Source: Geitlerinema sp. BBD 1991-9
GTDB taxonomy: Bacteria > Cyanobacteriota > Cyanobacteriia > Cyanobacteriales > Geitlerinemataceae
Length of the DNA: 64,000 nt
NCBI GenBank assembly: GCA_001657325.1
Contig: LWRO01000019.1
Location: forward strand, 1 to 64,000
Reading direction: 5' to 3'
The position numbers and the translations under genes were made by a program. The notes under the pieces are model-generated. The model was given only the letters and a program-made list of their open reading frames with translations. It was not told the origin of the DNA and ran no database searches. Each line of letters begins with the position of its first letter. Position 1 is the stretch's first letter. Of this stretch, positions 47,725-57,863 are shown piece by piece.

Positions 47725-48816
47725 CTACACATTAAAGCGAAATAACATCACGTCGCCTTCCCGTACAACATAATCTTTACCTTCGCTGCGAATCAGGCCT
47801 TTCTCTTTCGCCGTCTGCATCGATCCGGCTTCAACGAGATCCTCGTAAGCCACGGTTTCGGCACGAATGAAGCCTCGCTCGAAGTCCGTATGGATAACTC
47901 CCGCCGCCTGCGGTGCCGTCATTCCCGCACGAATCGTCCAAGCTCGCGTTTCCTTGGGCCCCGTCGTCAAATACGTTCGCAATCCTAACAAGTCGTAAGT
48001 CGCACGAACGAGCGATTGCAATCCACCTTCTTTGACCCCGAGAGCGTCTAAGAAATCGGCCCGTTCTTCTACGGGAAGTTCGATGAGTTCCGATTCCACC
48101 TGCGCTGATACCACAACCACCTGAGCGTTTTCCGTGGCGGCGATCGATCTCACCCGATCGACCCATGGATTGCCTTCTGCTAGGTCGTCTTCTGAAACGT
48201 TTGTGGCGTAAATAATCGGCTTGCGCGTCAACAATCCCAACGGTTCGACGGCTATCGCTTCGTCTTCGTTGAGTTCTGCGAGCCGGGCGGGTTGTCCCTC
48301 GTTGAGAACAGCGACTATTTTTTCGAGCGCCTCGAGTTCGAGTTTGGCCTCTTTACTCGTGCGAGCTTGCTTGCGGACGCGCTCGATGCGACGTTCGACT
48401 TGCGATAAGTCCGCTAAGCCCAGTTCGAGATTGATGACTTCGATATCGCGATCTGGATCGATCGAACCCGATACATGAATGATATCGTCGTTTTCAAAGC
48501 AGCGCACCACGTGGACGATGGCATCGACCTCTCGAATGTTGGCGAGAAATTGGTTTCCGAGGCCTTCTCCTTGGCTGGCACCTTTAACCAATCCAGCAAT
48601 ATCGACGAACTCAACGCGCGTCGGCACGATTTGCTCCGATCCTGAAATTTGGGCGAGAACAGCGAGCCGCTCGTCGGGAACGGCGACGACACCCACGTTC
48701 GGCTCGATCGTGCAGAAGGGGAAATTGGCCGCTTGCGCTTTGGCGTTGGCGACAAGGGCGTTAAACAGCGTCGATTTCCCGACGTTGGGGAGTCCGACGA
48801 TTCCGGCTCTGAGCAT
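47725..48816 (-). CDS. ychF: Redox-regulated Obg-type ATPase/GTPase YchF
   Basis: 363 aa. P-loop GLPNVGKST (8-16), switch [22 protein letters not shown], the NVSE adenine-specificity motif (replacing NKxD, giving ATP preference), a helical arm and the C-terminal TGS domain ending [17 protein letters not shown]...[16 protein letters not shown]. The family associates with ribosomes and the stress response. Divergent from cbiT with about 95 nt between starts. Confidence 0.97.
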   Translation of the reverse strand: MLRAGIVGLPNVGKSTLFNALVANAKAQAANFPFCTIEPNVGVVAVPDERLAVLAQISGSEQIVPTRVEFVDIAGLVKGASQGEGLGNQFLANIREVDAIVHVVRCFENDDIIHVSGSIDPDRDIEVINLELGLADLSQVERRIERVRKQARTSKEAKLELEALEKIVAVLNEGQPARLAELNEDEAIAVEPLGLLTRKPIIYATNVSEDDLAEGNPWVDRVRSIAATENAQVVVVSAQVESELIELPVEERADFLDALGVKEGGLQSLVRATYDLLGLRTYLTTGPKETRAWTIRAGMTAPQAAGVIHTDFERGFIRAETVAYEDLVEAGSMQTAKEKGLIRSEGKDYVVREGDVMLFRFNV

Positions 48817-48910
48817 ATTTGGCGTTCAGTTACAGTTGCTTGCTTGAGGGTCGATCGCTTTGCTAGTTTAACAGATGCAATGGGGAAGTCCCCTCGAACG
48901 TCCTTTCTTC

Positions 48911-49513
48911 ATGTCTTCTCCCCTCTGGCCTTATGTGACACCGGGAATTCCCGACGAACTCTTCGATCGACTGCCGGGAATTCCCCTCAGCAAACGGGAA
49001 GTCCGGCTCGTTCTCCTGTCGCAACTGCGCTTGCGCGTCGATTCTGTGCTGTGGGATATCGGAGCGGGAACGGGAACGATTCCCGTTGAAAGTGCCCTGT
49101 TGTGTTCTCAGGGAAAAATCGTTGCCATCGAGCGAGATGAAGACGTTGTTCGGCTGATTCGACGCAATTGCGAGCGTTTCGGCGTCGAGAACGTTGAAGT
49201 CGTCGAAGGAAGTGCCCCGGAATGTCTCCACCAACGCTCCGATCTCCCCACCCACGCCTGTATTGAAGGGGGACGACAAATCAAAGACATTTTACAAGCG
49301 GTCTGGAAGGTATTGCAGCCCGGTGGACGTATCGTCGCGACTGCAGCGAACCTCGAAAGTCTCTATGCGATTTCTGAATGTTTCGCACAGTTGCAAGTCC
49401 GCAATATTGAGGTCGTGCAATCGGCCGTGAACCGACTCGAAAAGCGAGGAACCCATCAAGTTTTGGCGGCGGTCAACCCGATTTTCGTTCTGAGTGGTGA
49501 GAAGATCGGTTGA
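48911..49513 (+). CDS. cbiT: Precorrin-6B C15-methyltransferase (decarboxylating)
   Basis: SAM-dependent methyltransferase of the corrin ring pathway. 200 aa from the ATG of MSSPLWPYVTPGIPDELF, the usual CbiT N-terminus (an ATG 12 codons upstream at 48875 is also in frame). SAM-binding DIGAGTGTIPVE, the acidic strand end IVAIERDEDV and VLQPGGRIVATA are intact. It is the stand-alone CbiT form, without the CbiE half. It shows that the organism makes corrinoids in addition to importing them through the btu operon. Confidence 0.92.
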   Translation: MSSPLWPYVTPGIPDELFDRLPGIPLSKREVRLVLLSQLRLRVDSVLWDIGAGTGTIPVESALLCSQGKIVAIERDEDVVRLIRRNCERFGVENVEVVEGSAPECLHQRSDLPTHACIEGGRQIKDILQAVWKVLQPGGRIVATAANLESLYAISECFAQLQVRNIEVVQSAVNRLEKRGTHQVLAAVNPIFVLSGEKIG

Positions 49514-49685
49514 GACCGAAGATTCGATCGCGATAGTCCTTGCAAAAATGGTACGATAGTTAGATTTGGAATATTTAAAACCTTTTGTTCTTAACGTCTT
49601 TTTAACTTTAAGATTATTGAGTCGGGGCATCGGCAGGTCGTCGAGGGACTCGACATCCTCTCTCTGAACAGGAAACAATACATCT

Positions 49686-50576
49686 ATGTCTTGGTCTCGG
49701 CTCCTCAGTGCCATTGTTGCGATTGTCGTCGCCCTTGCCGCCATCGTGTTGGGTGGATGGTATTTCGTGGCGTTCTTCGGCGCGATCGTGTTTCTAGGCG
49801 AGCGGGAGTATTTTCAGTTGGTTCACGCCAAAGGCATCGCACCAGCGGCGAAAACGACCTACGTCCTCTCGCAAGCATTGTTACTGACGGCGGCAATTTC
49901 ACCAGACTTAGTCGGGGTCGTATTTCCCCTGGCGGGGGGAGTCATTTGTGCTTATCTTCTGTTCCAGCCGAAACTCGCCTCGATCGCCGATATTTCGACG
50001 TCGATTCTCGGCTTGTTTTACGGAGGATTGTTGCCGAGTTACTGGGTTCGCTTGCGAGTCGAACTCGATCGAATTCCGCTACCCTTCAAACAGACCACGC
50101 TGGCCAGCCACGTACCCATCTTTGAAAACTGGTCGCCTTCCTGGTTGCACAATATTCCTCAAGGCTTGTGTTTGACGCTTCTGGCCTTCAGTTGCATCTG
50201 GGCGGCTGATATTGGTGCGTACTTGTTTGGGAAAACGTTCGGACGCACTCGCCTGTCTGCCATCAGTCCCAAGAAAACTGTTGAGGGGGCAGTGTTCGGC
50301 ATTGCCAGCAGCACCGCTGTGGGAATCTTCGGCGCGTGGTGTCTGAGTTGGCCGGCTTGGCTGGTTTCGGGACTCACGGTCGGTCTTGCGATTGGCTTGA
50401 CGAGTTTAATGGGAGATCTGACGGAATCGATGATGAAGCGGGACGCTGGCGTGAAAGACTCCGGGCAGTTGATTCCCGGCCACGGCGGCATTTTAGACCG
50501 CACGGACAGCTACGTATTTACGGCACCGTTAGTGTACTACTTCGTCATGCTGGTGTTGCCGCTATTCGTCAACTGA
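49686..50576 (+). CDS. cdsA: Phosphatidate cytidylyltransferase
   Basis: Makes CDP-diacylglycerol for phosphatidylglycerol synthesis. 296 aa with about eight transmembrane helices and the complete CDP-diglyceride synthetase signature near the C-terminus (MMKRDAGVKDSGQLIPGHGG followed by ILDRTDSY). ATG start. It is 172 nt downstream of cbiT and 104 nt upstream of a kinase gene in the same direction; no specific functional link to either is evident. Confidence 0.96.
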   Translation: MSWSRLLSAIVAIVVALAAIVLGGWYFVAFFGAIVFLGEREYFQLVHAKGIAPAAKTTYVLSQALLLTAAISPDLVGVVFPLAGGVICAYLLFQPKLASIADISTSILGLFYGGLLPSYWVRLRVELDRIPLPFKQTTLASHVPIFENWSPSWLHNIPQGLCLTLLAFSCIWAADIGAYLFGKTFGRTRLSAISPKKTVEGAVFGIASSTAVGIFGAWCLSWPAWLVSGLTVGLAIGLTSLMGDLTESMMKRDAGVKDSGQLIPGHGGILDRTDSYVFTAPLVYYFVMLVLPLFVN

Positions 50577-50680
50577 AGTGAGGGTTCGGAGGCAGACGGG
50601 GTAAGTGCTACCATACGATCGGAAGTCGATCCGGCCTTTCCCCACAAACGGCCTCCAAAAATGTACTGCGAGAACTGGCC

Positions 50681-52318
50681 ATGCGAGACGTAACAGGCCC
50701 TTGTGTTGAAATCGGGCAACTCGCCCAATTGTCCCTCGATCGTATGACAGACGCAGTTCTGTTGGTCGACGAGCGCGGCAGTATTTTGTATGGCAACGAA
50801 TCCCTATATCGGTTGTTGTCTGTCGATCGAGATGAGCTGCTCGCTTGCAAAATCTGGGAGATCGAGGCAGATTCAAATCGGGAAAGTTGGGAAGAATACT
50901 GGAAGGCGTTACAACAACAGAAATCGATCTGCCAGGAAACCGTTTATCGCACTCAGAGCGGTGGCAATCTAACCGTTAAGATTACTGCAAGTTATCTATC
51001 GGCAGAGTATAGCTGTCTTGTCGTCCGTCCGCTCTCCGAGCAGGCCGCTGTCGTGCAGGAAATACGACGGACTCGAGAACACCTGAGAGCTGTCTTGGAC
51101 GCTGTTCCGGGTTTTGTGTCTTGGATGAGCCAAGACGGCCGCTATCTCGGTGTGAACCGTCACTTGGCGGCTAGCTACAATATGCCGCCCGAAGCGTTTG
51201 TTGGGAAAGAACTGGGTTTTCTGAAAAACAGCCCCGAATTTGTCGAGTTCGTGCGTCAGTTTCTCGCTGACGAAGATTTGTACGCCTCGCAAGTCATCCG
51301 AGCGAGCGTGCGCGGCATCGATCGATATTACATTATTGCAGCCCAAAAATATGACGAAAGGCGAGCAACCGTCGCTGTCGGTATCGATATCACCGAGCGC
51401 AAACAATCGGAAGAAGTGTCCCGCCGCAGCGAAGCACGTCTGCGAGAAAAAACGCAACAACTCGAAGACGCTTTGCGAGAACGCCAACACGCCCAAGCTC
51501 GCTTGATTCAGTCCGAGAAAATGTACGCTCTCGGGCAAATGGTAGCGGGGATGGCACACGAAATTAATAACCCCATTAACTTTATTTACGGCAACCTCGC
51601 CTATGCCGATAACTACGTCAAAGACCTGTTAGGATTGATGCAACTGTATCGAGAACAGTTGACCGACCTCACGCCAGAAATCGATGCGGCGATCGAAGCG
51701 ATCGACCTCGACTTTATTGCCTCTGATTTGCCGAAAATCATCGATTCTATGAAAATCGGTGCCGAACGTATTCTCAAACTCGTGTTGTCGTTGCGGAACT
51801 TTTCTCGCCTCGATGAAGCCGAATTCAAACACGTTAACCTGCATGAAGGAATCGATAGTGCCCTCGTGATTCTCAACCATCGATTGCAAGATAAAATTGA
51901 GGTTACTAAACGCTATCAAGCGCAAACTAAGATCGACTGCTATCCCGCCCAATTAAATCAGGTGTGGATGAATCTACTGTGTAACGCGATCGACGCTTTC
52001 AAGGACTCCGCTGTGGGAGACGAAAGCCTGGAATTCGGTCTGAACCGCCCCAAAATTAGTATTGCAACGGATGCTGTCGATGAAGAGCGCGTGTGCGTGC
52101 GAATTCGCGACAACGGACGGGGCATTCCCCCTCAACTTCTCGAGAAGATTTTCGATCCGTTTTTTACGACAAAACCGGTTGGAACTGGAACGGGTTTAGG
52201 ACTGTCAATCTGCTACCAAATTATCGAAACACATCGCGGCAGCATTCACGTTACGTCTGAACCCGATATTGGTACGGAATTTAGCGTCGTTCTCCCCATC
52301 AAACCGTTCGATCGGTGA
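50681..52318 (+). CDS. Double-PAS soluble sensor histidine kinase
   Basis: 545 aa without membrane segments. PAS 1 about 15-118; PAS 2 about 130-238 (VLDAVPGFVSWMSQDGRYLG, PAC-like end GIDITERKQ); coiled coil about 242-280; HisKA with VAGMAHEINNPINF (H293); HATPase with NLLCNAIDAF, IRDNGRGIPP and GTGTGLGLSICYQII. The type (HEINNP, long helical insert after H) is common in cyanobacteria. No response regulator is adjacent. Its stop lies within a 44-bp palindrome shared with the convergent gene. Confidence 0.93.
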   Translation: MRDVTGPCVEIGQLAQLSLDRMTDAVLLVDERGSILYGNESLYRLLSVDRDELLACKIWEIEADSNRESWEEYWKALQQQKSICQETVYRTQSGGNLTVKITASYLSAEYSCLVVRPLSEQAAVVQEIRRTREHLRAVLDAVPGFVSWMSQDGRYLGVNRHLAASYNMPPEAFVGKELGFLKNSPEFVEFVRQFLADEDLYASQVIRASVRGIDRYYIIAAQKYDERRATVAVGIDITERKQSEEVSRRSEARLREKTQQLEDALRERQHAQARLIQSEKMYALGQMVAGMAHEINNPINFIYGNLAYADNYVKDLLGLMQLYREQLTDLTPEIDAAIEAIDLDFIASDLPKIIDSMKIGAERILKLVLSLRNFSRLDEAEFKHVNLHEGIDSALVILNHRLQDKIEVTKRYQAQTKIDCYPAQLNQVWMNLLCNAIDAFKDSAVGDESLEFGLNRPKISIATDAVDEERVCVRIRDNGRGIPPQLLEKIFDPFFTTKPVGTGTGLGLSICYQIIETHRGSIHVTSEPDIGTEFSVVLPIKPFDR

Positions 52319-52358
52319 GGGAATCCCCCCTTTCCTTGGAAAGGGGGGATTCCCTCAC
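52315..52358. terminator. Perfect 21-bp palindrome overlapping both convergent stop codons
   Basis: The arms 52315-52335 and 52338-52358 are perfect complements with a 2-nt centre (GTGAGGGAATCCCCCC... and ...GGGGGGATTCCCTCAC). The TGA of the plus-strand kinase (52316-52318) and the TGA of the minus-strand gene (52357-52355) occupy symmetrical positions in the two arms. It lacks a T-run but is stable enough to act as a two-way terminator or transcript-end stabiliser. Confidence 0.75.
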
Positions 52359-55300
52359 TCTGCATATTCGATCGAAAGAGGAGTTCCCGAGGGAAAGGCC
52401 GACCCTAACTCAGTTGCAATTTGCGAGCCTTGTATGTTGACCTTGACTTGTTGTCCGTTCCATTGCCAATCGATCTGACGACCTCGAACGTGTAATCCTT
52501 GGACTTTAAACGATCGATCGAGCCATTCCGGCGGAATGCCAGCACCCACCACGAGAACGGGCTTGTCTTCCCGACTTCGATCGACGTAGGCCAACATATC
52601 GGACTGCAGCAGCAGCATTTCGGCAGCCGTCCAATAATGGGGCGTGACGTGGGGTGGAGACACCCAACCGCGTACTCGCTCCCAACGTCCCGAGGTATTT
52701 TCTTCGCCCTCGCCTTCCCACCACGTGTATAAGCCAGGAGAAGCCTGATGGTTCCAAAACCACTCTAAGGTCTGCCAGACTCGCTCTGTTGGCGAAGCGT
52801 CTCCGGAAGAGAATCGATCGAGAAATAGCCATTGATGGGCTTCCGCAACATCGAAATACGTCCAAAGTGGCGTTTGACGAAACTCGTTACGGTCGTCGCG
52901 CAAGCGTTGCCACCGTTGTTGTAGCTGCTCGGCAAATTCGTCTCGAACGCCTACCGCAACCCACGTCGGCCAGAGACCGCTGATATAAGTGCGCTCGTTG
53001 TCCGATTCCGGTGGCTTAAACCCGTTTTGCCAAGCTTGTTGGAGTTGTACGGCGGCTGTTCGCCAGCGTCGAGCGTCCTCCGTTTTGTCCAAACGCTCAG
53101 CTAAAGCTGCTGCATCCATCAACCCTCGATAACTCACAGCGTTGACGAAGAGAATCGGGCGGTGATTGTCCATCTTACCGACAATCAAACCGTCTCGAGC
53201 CGGTTCGGCAACTAAGGTTAACTCTGGGTTGCCCTCCATTTTTGGCACGATCGGAGCGGTTACGCCTTGATAAATTGTCTCTTCCGTCGAGAGCATTTTC
53301 AAGATGAATTCAGCCTTGCGTTGAATATGCGGCCAGAGCCATCGATCGAACGTGGGGTCGTTGACTTGGGCGGCGACTTCCTCTAAAGCCCAAATCGCCA
53401 AGCCCGGTGCATCAGCTTCCGGGCCGAAGCCACCGAAAAAATCTTGTTCGGCAAAATCGATCGCGAGTTCCTTGGCCAATTCGATCTGTCCGGTTTGAAG
53501 CAGGGCCACCACTTCGTAAGCTCCGTCGCGCAGCCAGGGTAACGGATAGTTGGTCGGCTCGCCCGGGCGGGTTTGCCGGCCCACAATCCCCATTCTTAAA
53601 TGCTCGATTTGGTTTTGAAAGCTCTCAGTAAACCGTTCGTTGGGTAAGTCTAAAACGGGTGTTGGTTGTCGATCGATTGACAGTCGAGCTATCTCTGAAA
53701 CCTCTACGGAATCCTCGATCGTCAATTGCCATTGGGTACCCTCACCCAACTGGAGTTTGGCATAGCCCCAACCCTCCTCTCCCTCCCAATGGCTCTCCGA
53801 CGAAGCAGCCTCCATCCATCCTCGATCGCCCTCACGACCCAGAACTACATTGGGGGTCGGACTCACTCGAACGATCCATCGATCGTTAACGTTGAGTTGG
53901 AGATCGTCCCAATCTAGGGTTCGTACAGCTCCCCCAGCTGGACCCACACTCCGCAGGACGATCGACGGTTTGAAAGTCGAACCGTCGGGAACTTGTAAGT
54001 CGAGCTTCCATTGCCCCGACCCGGCCGCCGACCAGGTTGTCCGATAAAATTCCGTTTGTGTTTCGATCGAGGGGATCTGCCCAGCGTCATCTCGAACGAA
54101 ATGCTGAGTCAGCTGATTCAGGGGAATTGTATCGCTGGTAGCTTCTAGATTTCCCCGAGCGTCGGTCACCCAAATCGAAAGACCGAAGCTTCCAACGGAC
54201 GGACTGAAGCTGCCCCCTGGCTCGTGATAGGCCTTATTTTCTTCCCGACTTCCCGGTGTTGCGAGAACGACGTGTCCTTCACCTCGCAGCCAGGGATCGG
54301 CGGGTCGATTTTCCATCTGACCGCGAACGAGTTGGCGAGGCGTCCCGTGATTCAATAAAAACGCTTTGGCTCGATCGAACTGCTGAGCGTTGTTGATTCC
54401 CACACACACGACTAATCCACAAGCCAGCAATAAACCCCAACGACGGTGACGAGTTAGGGTACTCAACGCCGCAAGTAGGATTAGCAGGGGGACAAAGTGG
54501 AGTGAATAGAGAAAGGTCTCCTCGCCGTACACGAGGTGAAGTACCAGTTGTCCGAGTAGGCTTAACCCCAGAACGATTCGGAGTTTGGGATGTTGCTTGA
54601 GGGTGAATAAGCTCCACAATCCTAAGGCGAGTAAGGCAAACCACAACCCCACAGCGATTGCTCCCCAAAGACTAGCCGACCCCGGAGCAGAAGATTGAAC
54701 GCTGAGTACCGGCCAATCTGGGCGACTTAGGCTCTCTAAACTGTTTAAACTCGGCATCACCAAAGTATGAGCCAAGAACGATCGGGTAACGGCCAGGATA
54801 CCCCCAGACTCCGCTTGCATCATATATTCGCGCTCTTCTCGATCGCCGAGAAAAAATTGCGCGGTCGGAAACAAAAATTTCTGGACACCCCAAAGGACGG
54901 TCACTACAAAAAAGGCATTGATAGCGATTTGTAGGCTCGGTTTCCAACGATAATTCACCACCGGAACGAGCAGACCCACCATCCAATTCGTGACCGTGAT
55001 GCTCAACGTTGCTGCACTGACAGCGATGTACCACAGCGACGACCATTGAGTGTATTGGGTACAAGCTACAAAAAGCAGGGCGATCGAGATAGTTAAAGAC
55101 CCGAAGGAATAAGTCTCTGGAACGACAAACCAAAATATCGCAGCTGCACTGGTAGCTCCCAAAAGTGAGAAGAGGATTGCATCCAAACGACGACAGCTGA
55201 TCGATCTCAGTAAGGCAAACAAAAGACCGAGCCACAAAGCCGCAACAATCGCAATTACAACGCGGGCGGATTGCGTCGGGTCTAAATCCGAAATTTTTTG

Positions 55301-55576
55301 CAGTAAATAAACTGGGGGAAATGCAATCAGGGAAAAGAGCGGATGGACTTTCGTGCGATAGTGGTTGCTTTGCCGATCGGTCATATTGGCAAAGACGCGA
55401 GGGATATCAGCTTCAAACCAAGTGCTATCCGTTCCAGGTTCGAGAATAACCGAGCTAACGAGCTGCGCACCGAGGAAGGACGCAACGCCTCCTACGATCG
55501 CGAGTACGGTTAGAATGAATAGATCGGTTCGGACTTGGCGAAATTTGGGAAACTTAAACGGAGCGAGGGAAGTCAT
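52355..55576 (-). CDS. Membrane protein fused to a glucoamylase-like (alpha/alpha)6 domain
   Basis: 1073 aa. Residues 1-400 contain about ten transmembrane helices in a GT-C-like arrangement; a short acidic pattern (TDSTWFEADIPRVF) and KVHPLFSLIAFPP fall in the first outer loop. Residues about 430-640 are beta-rich and probably extracytoplasmic. Residues about 650-1000 look like a six-hairpin glycosidase: NYPLPWLRDGAYEVVALLQ resembles the GH15/GH-like WxRD core, followed by DFFGGFGPEADAPGLAIWAL and helical repeats to GWVSPPHVTPHYWTAAEML. A small beta domain ends the chain. The combination suggests trimming or building of a surface glycan at the membrane. I do not know a described family with this layout. 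Confidence 0.8.
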   Translation of the reverse strand: MTSLAPFKFPKFRQVRTDLFILTVLAIVGGVASFLGAQLVSSVILEPGTDSTWFEADIPRVFANMTDRQSNHYRTKVHPLFSLIAFPPVYLLQKISDLDPTQSARVVIAIVAALWLGLLFALLRSISCRRLDAILFSLLGATSAAAIFWFVVPETYSFGSLTISIALLFVACTQYTQWSSLWYIAVSAATLSITVTNWMVGLLVPVVNYRWKPSLQIAINAFFVVTVLWGVQKFLFPTAQFFLGDREEREYMMQAESGGILAVTRSFLAHTLVMPSLNSLESLSRPDWPVLSVQSSAPGSASLWGAIAVGLWFALLALGLWSLFTLKQHPKLRIVLGLSLLGQLVLHLVYGEETFLYSLHFVPLLILLAALSTLTRHRRWGLLLACGLVVCVGINNAQQFDRAKAFLLNHGTPRQLVRGQMENRPADPWLRGEGHVVLATPGSREENKAYHEPGGSFSPSVGSFGLSIWVTDARGNLEATSDTIPLNQLTQHFVRDDAGQIPSIETQTEFYRTTWSAAGSGQWKLDLQVPDGSTFKPSIVLRSVGPAGGAVRTLDWDDLQLNVNDRWIVRVSPTPNVVLGREGDRGWMEAASSESHWEGEEGWGYAKLQLGEGTQWQLTIEDSVEVSEIARLSIDRQPTPVLDLPNERFTESFQNQIEHLRMGIVGRQTRPGEPTNYPLPWLRDGAYEVVALLQTGQIELAKELAIDFAEQDFFGGFGPEADAPGLAIWALEEVAAQVNDPTFDRWLWPHIQRKAEFILKMLSTEETIYQGVTAPIVPKMEGNPELTLVAEPARDGLIVGKMDNHRPILFVNAVSYRGLMDAAALAERLDKTEDARRWRTAAVQLQQAWQNGFKPPESDNERTYISGLWPTWVAVGVRDEFAEQLQQRWQRLRDDRNEFRQTPLWTYFDVAEAHQWLFLDRFSSGDASPTERVWQTLEWFWNHQASPGLYTWWEGEGEENTSGRWERVRGWVSPPHVTPHYWTAAEMLLLQSDMLAYVDRSREDKPVLVVGAGIPPEWLDRSFKVQGLHVRGRQIDWQWNGQQVKVNIQGSQIATELGSAFPSGTPLSIEYAE

Positions 55577-56096
55577 TACGGTATCGATCGCAGATGATAG
55601 TTATGAAGATTTCGCGAAAGGTGTATCAATTATCCTGACGTAGCTTAACGATGATATTCGATCGATCTGCGTCATCATGCTAATCTTCCCCTGTTATACC
55701 AGCTCAGGCGTGAAGAAAACAGATACTTTCACATTTTGAAAATTTCCTTGCTCCTCAACAACGGGCAGTTAATGAAATTTTAGAGTTCTCAAAAGTTGCC
55801 ATTACGAACAACAAATATCTACTCGATCGAGACTTTTTTTGTCATAAAATCTCGATCGAGAGATAGCAGAATGCGAAAAGTTTAAATCCTGTGTAGCACA
55901 GGATTCTAGCCTGTATCTGCACTCACAGCTCGAAGAAGATTACGATAGCAAACCCGAAAAAACAAATTAACGAATCTGGAAGCCTCTAGTACTCGGTGAA
56001 TACCTCCTATACTGCCAAAAACTCTCTTCGATCGAGAGAATCTGCTCTGACTGGAGTTGCTGCATGACTGTGAGATTCACTCACGCATTAGCTTCA
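55577..56096. other. AT-rich intergenic region with a perfect hairpin
   Basis: About 520 bases at the edge of the AT-rich island. The main element is AATCCTGTG-TAG-CACAGGATT (55885-55905), a 9-bp perfect stem with a 3-nt loop, followed by CTAGCCTGTATC rather than T's. It looks like a dispersed repeat unit. No coding potential was seen. Confidence 0.5.
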
Positions 56097-57863
56097 CTAT
56101 CCCTGAACTCTTTTGAAAGCATTTTCATCGGGGAAAACATCTTGAGAATCGATGAGCTGATAAACCGATATATCACGATTTGTATATACTCGATCGAAAT
56201 ACTGACTAGCCAGGAGTTTTCGATCGATTTCTCGATCCCGAGAAACAATATATAAATTCTTTCTCTTAGCAGTTTCGATCAATTCTCGAGCAGTATCATG
56301 TTCGATCGCATCGCGATCCTTAGAATATATAACATCCACAAGTCTTTGTCGCCTTTCAATTAATTCTCTTGGATAACCCTGCTCTATCAGTAACCTTTGT
56401 GTCGAACTCCACCATCCATCTAATTCTGAAAAAGTCCCCTCTTCACTGTCTATACCCAGATAGAGCTGACGCTGACCGAATACTGGAATTTTTCGAGATG
56501 AATCAATAAAAATTGAATCTGGCTGAGTCTGTTTTCGCATCCAAGCATATAGATCTTCCTCATCTGGATTTCCATGAAGTAGATCGATGCCACGATCGAT
56601 GTAGCGATCTGAAGCAGTTGGCAAGCTCGATATTTTCAAGATCAACGAGCTTAAAGGCAGAAGAAAGCTCGTTATCAGACAAAAGCAAATGAGTTGGTTT
56701 TTAAGGTATAAATCCCGAAAAGAGATGCTGCTAAGGATGCTAAAAACTACAAAACCAAGAATCAAGTATTTGTACTCAACTGATGTCGTTGCTCCACGAA
56801 TAAAAATATACATTGACGCTGTGGTGGCAGCAACAGCTAAGAGTATTGATACAGCAAGAGGCTGAGTGTGGAAAATTTTGAGAAATGCTTTTCGCCTCCA
56901 GATCGTGATAATTAAGACTGGGAAAACTACCGAAAAGTAGACAATCGTGTTTCGCAGCAAATGTCCGGGTTCTAGGATTGCTAATGTAATTTGTGCGGCT
57001 TCACTTTTGTTTGCACTGATTTGATATAAATAAGGGAAAACCACAGCGGTACTCAGGATCAGAGAAGAAACGATAATACCACTCCTCACAAAGCTCTGTT
57101 TTTTACGTGCAAGACACAAAACAATACAGCAAGTAAAACCACTTGCGATTAAGGCAGGTAGATAGAGTGGATAGAAGAAGGCCGTAGCTGAAGTCGATGC
57201 AAAGAGAGAAAAATAGTAGATTTTTTTGACTTTCGATCGATTCAGTGAGATTTGCAAAATCGAATATAGAAATAGTGTAAACAGAAAAATTCCACACTGA
57301 TTGTTGGCACCTGAAGACACAAACTTGCCGAACGGTGGAATAGGTCTCCGATCGATTTTTATATCGGAAATAAAAGTTATTTTTCTGAGGATTCGATCGA
57401 ACAATGAGCCGTTAACGAATGTAATTCCGAAAATTGCTAAAAATGCGGCAAATATACCAGCTATTCGATCGGATGCGATTAGTGTTGATATCTTAAATAC
57501 TAAAATTAATGTTAGAAGTAGATAGCATATATTCAAGAGAACAAATACATTAGGTGGAGAGAGATTAAGGATAGAAGACAGACCAGCGACGAGAACGTGA
57601 GAACCCCAGGGATATAAAAGCGGTTCTCCAGCGAGAAGTGGATTGCTGGGTGGAATAATACCATTTCTAATTTGATACACAATGCTGGTGTGCATGAAAC
57701 CATGCCAAGCATAAATCCGAAAATCAGGATTCCAGAGATAAACTAAAAAAACTGGAAGCAAGCTCAAAAGTAACAGCACCCAAATCAATTTATTTTGATG
57801 CAACAAGCGAAGTCCCAGGAAGAATATAGAAGTAAAAAGTATACTCAGTATTAAAGGGTTCAT
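56097..57863 (-). CDS. Polytopic membrane protein, GT-C-like, paralogue A
   Basis: 588 aa, about 11-12 transmembrane helices up to residue 410 and a soluble C-terminal part (about 415-588). The first outer loop has FRIYAWHGFMHTSIVYQI and NPLLAGEPLLYPWGSHV, shared almost exactly with the protein at 58668-60404; the C-terminal parts also align (SIFIDSSRKIPVFGQRQLYL and LDGWWSSTQRLLIEQGYPRE). The first-loop His/acid pattern suggests a lipid-linked-sugar glycosyltransferase, but the family is unnamed to me. Codon use is AT-rich compared with flanking genes, which hints at recent acquisition. Confidence 0.75.
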   Translation of the reverse strand: MNPLILSILFTSIFFLGLRLLHQNKLIWVLLLLSLLPVFLVYLWNPDFRIYAWHGFMHTSIVYQIRNGIIPPSNPLLAGEPLLYPWGSHVLVAGLSSILNLSPPNVFVLLNICYLLLTLILVFKISTLIASDRIAGIFAAFLAIFGITFVNGSLFDRILRKITFISDIKIDRRPIPPFGKFVSSGANNQCGIFLFTLFLYSILQISLNRSKVKKIYYFSLFASTSATAFFYPLYLPALIASGFTCCIVLCLARKKQSFVRSGIIVSSLILSTAVVFPYLYQISANKSEAAQITLAILEPGHLLRNTIVYFSVVFPVLIITIWRRKAFLKIFHTQPLAVSILLAVAATTASMYIFIRGATTSVEYKYLILGFVVFSILSSISFRDLYLKNQLICFCLITSFLLPLSSLILKISSLPTASDRYIDRGIDLLHGNPDEEDLYAWMRKQTQPDSIFIDSSRKIPVFGQRQLYLGIDSEEGTFSELDGWWSSTQRLLIEQGYPRELIERRQRLVDVIYSKDRDAIEHDTARELIETAKRKNLYIVSRDREIDRKLLASQYFDRVYTNRDISVYQLIDSQDVFPDENAFKRVQG

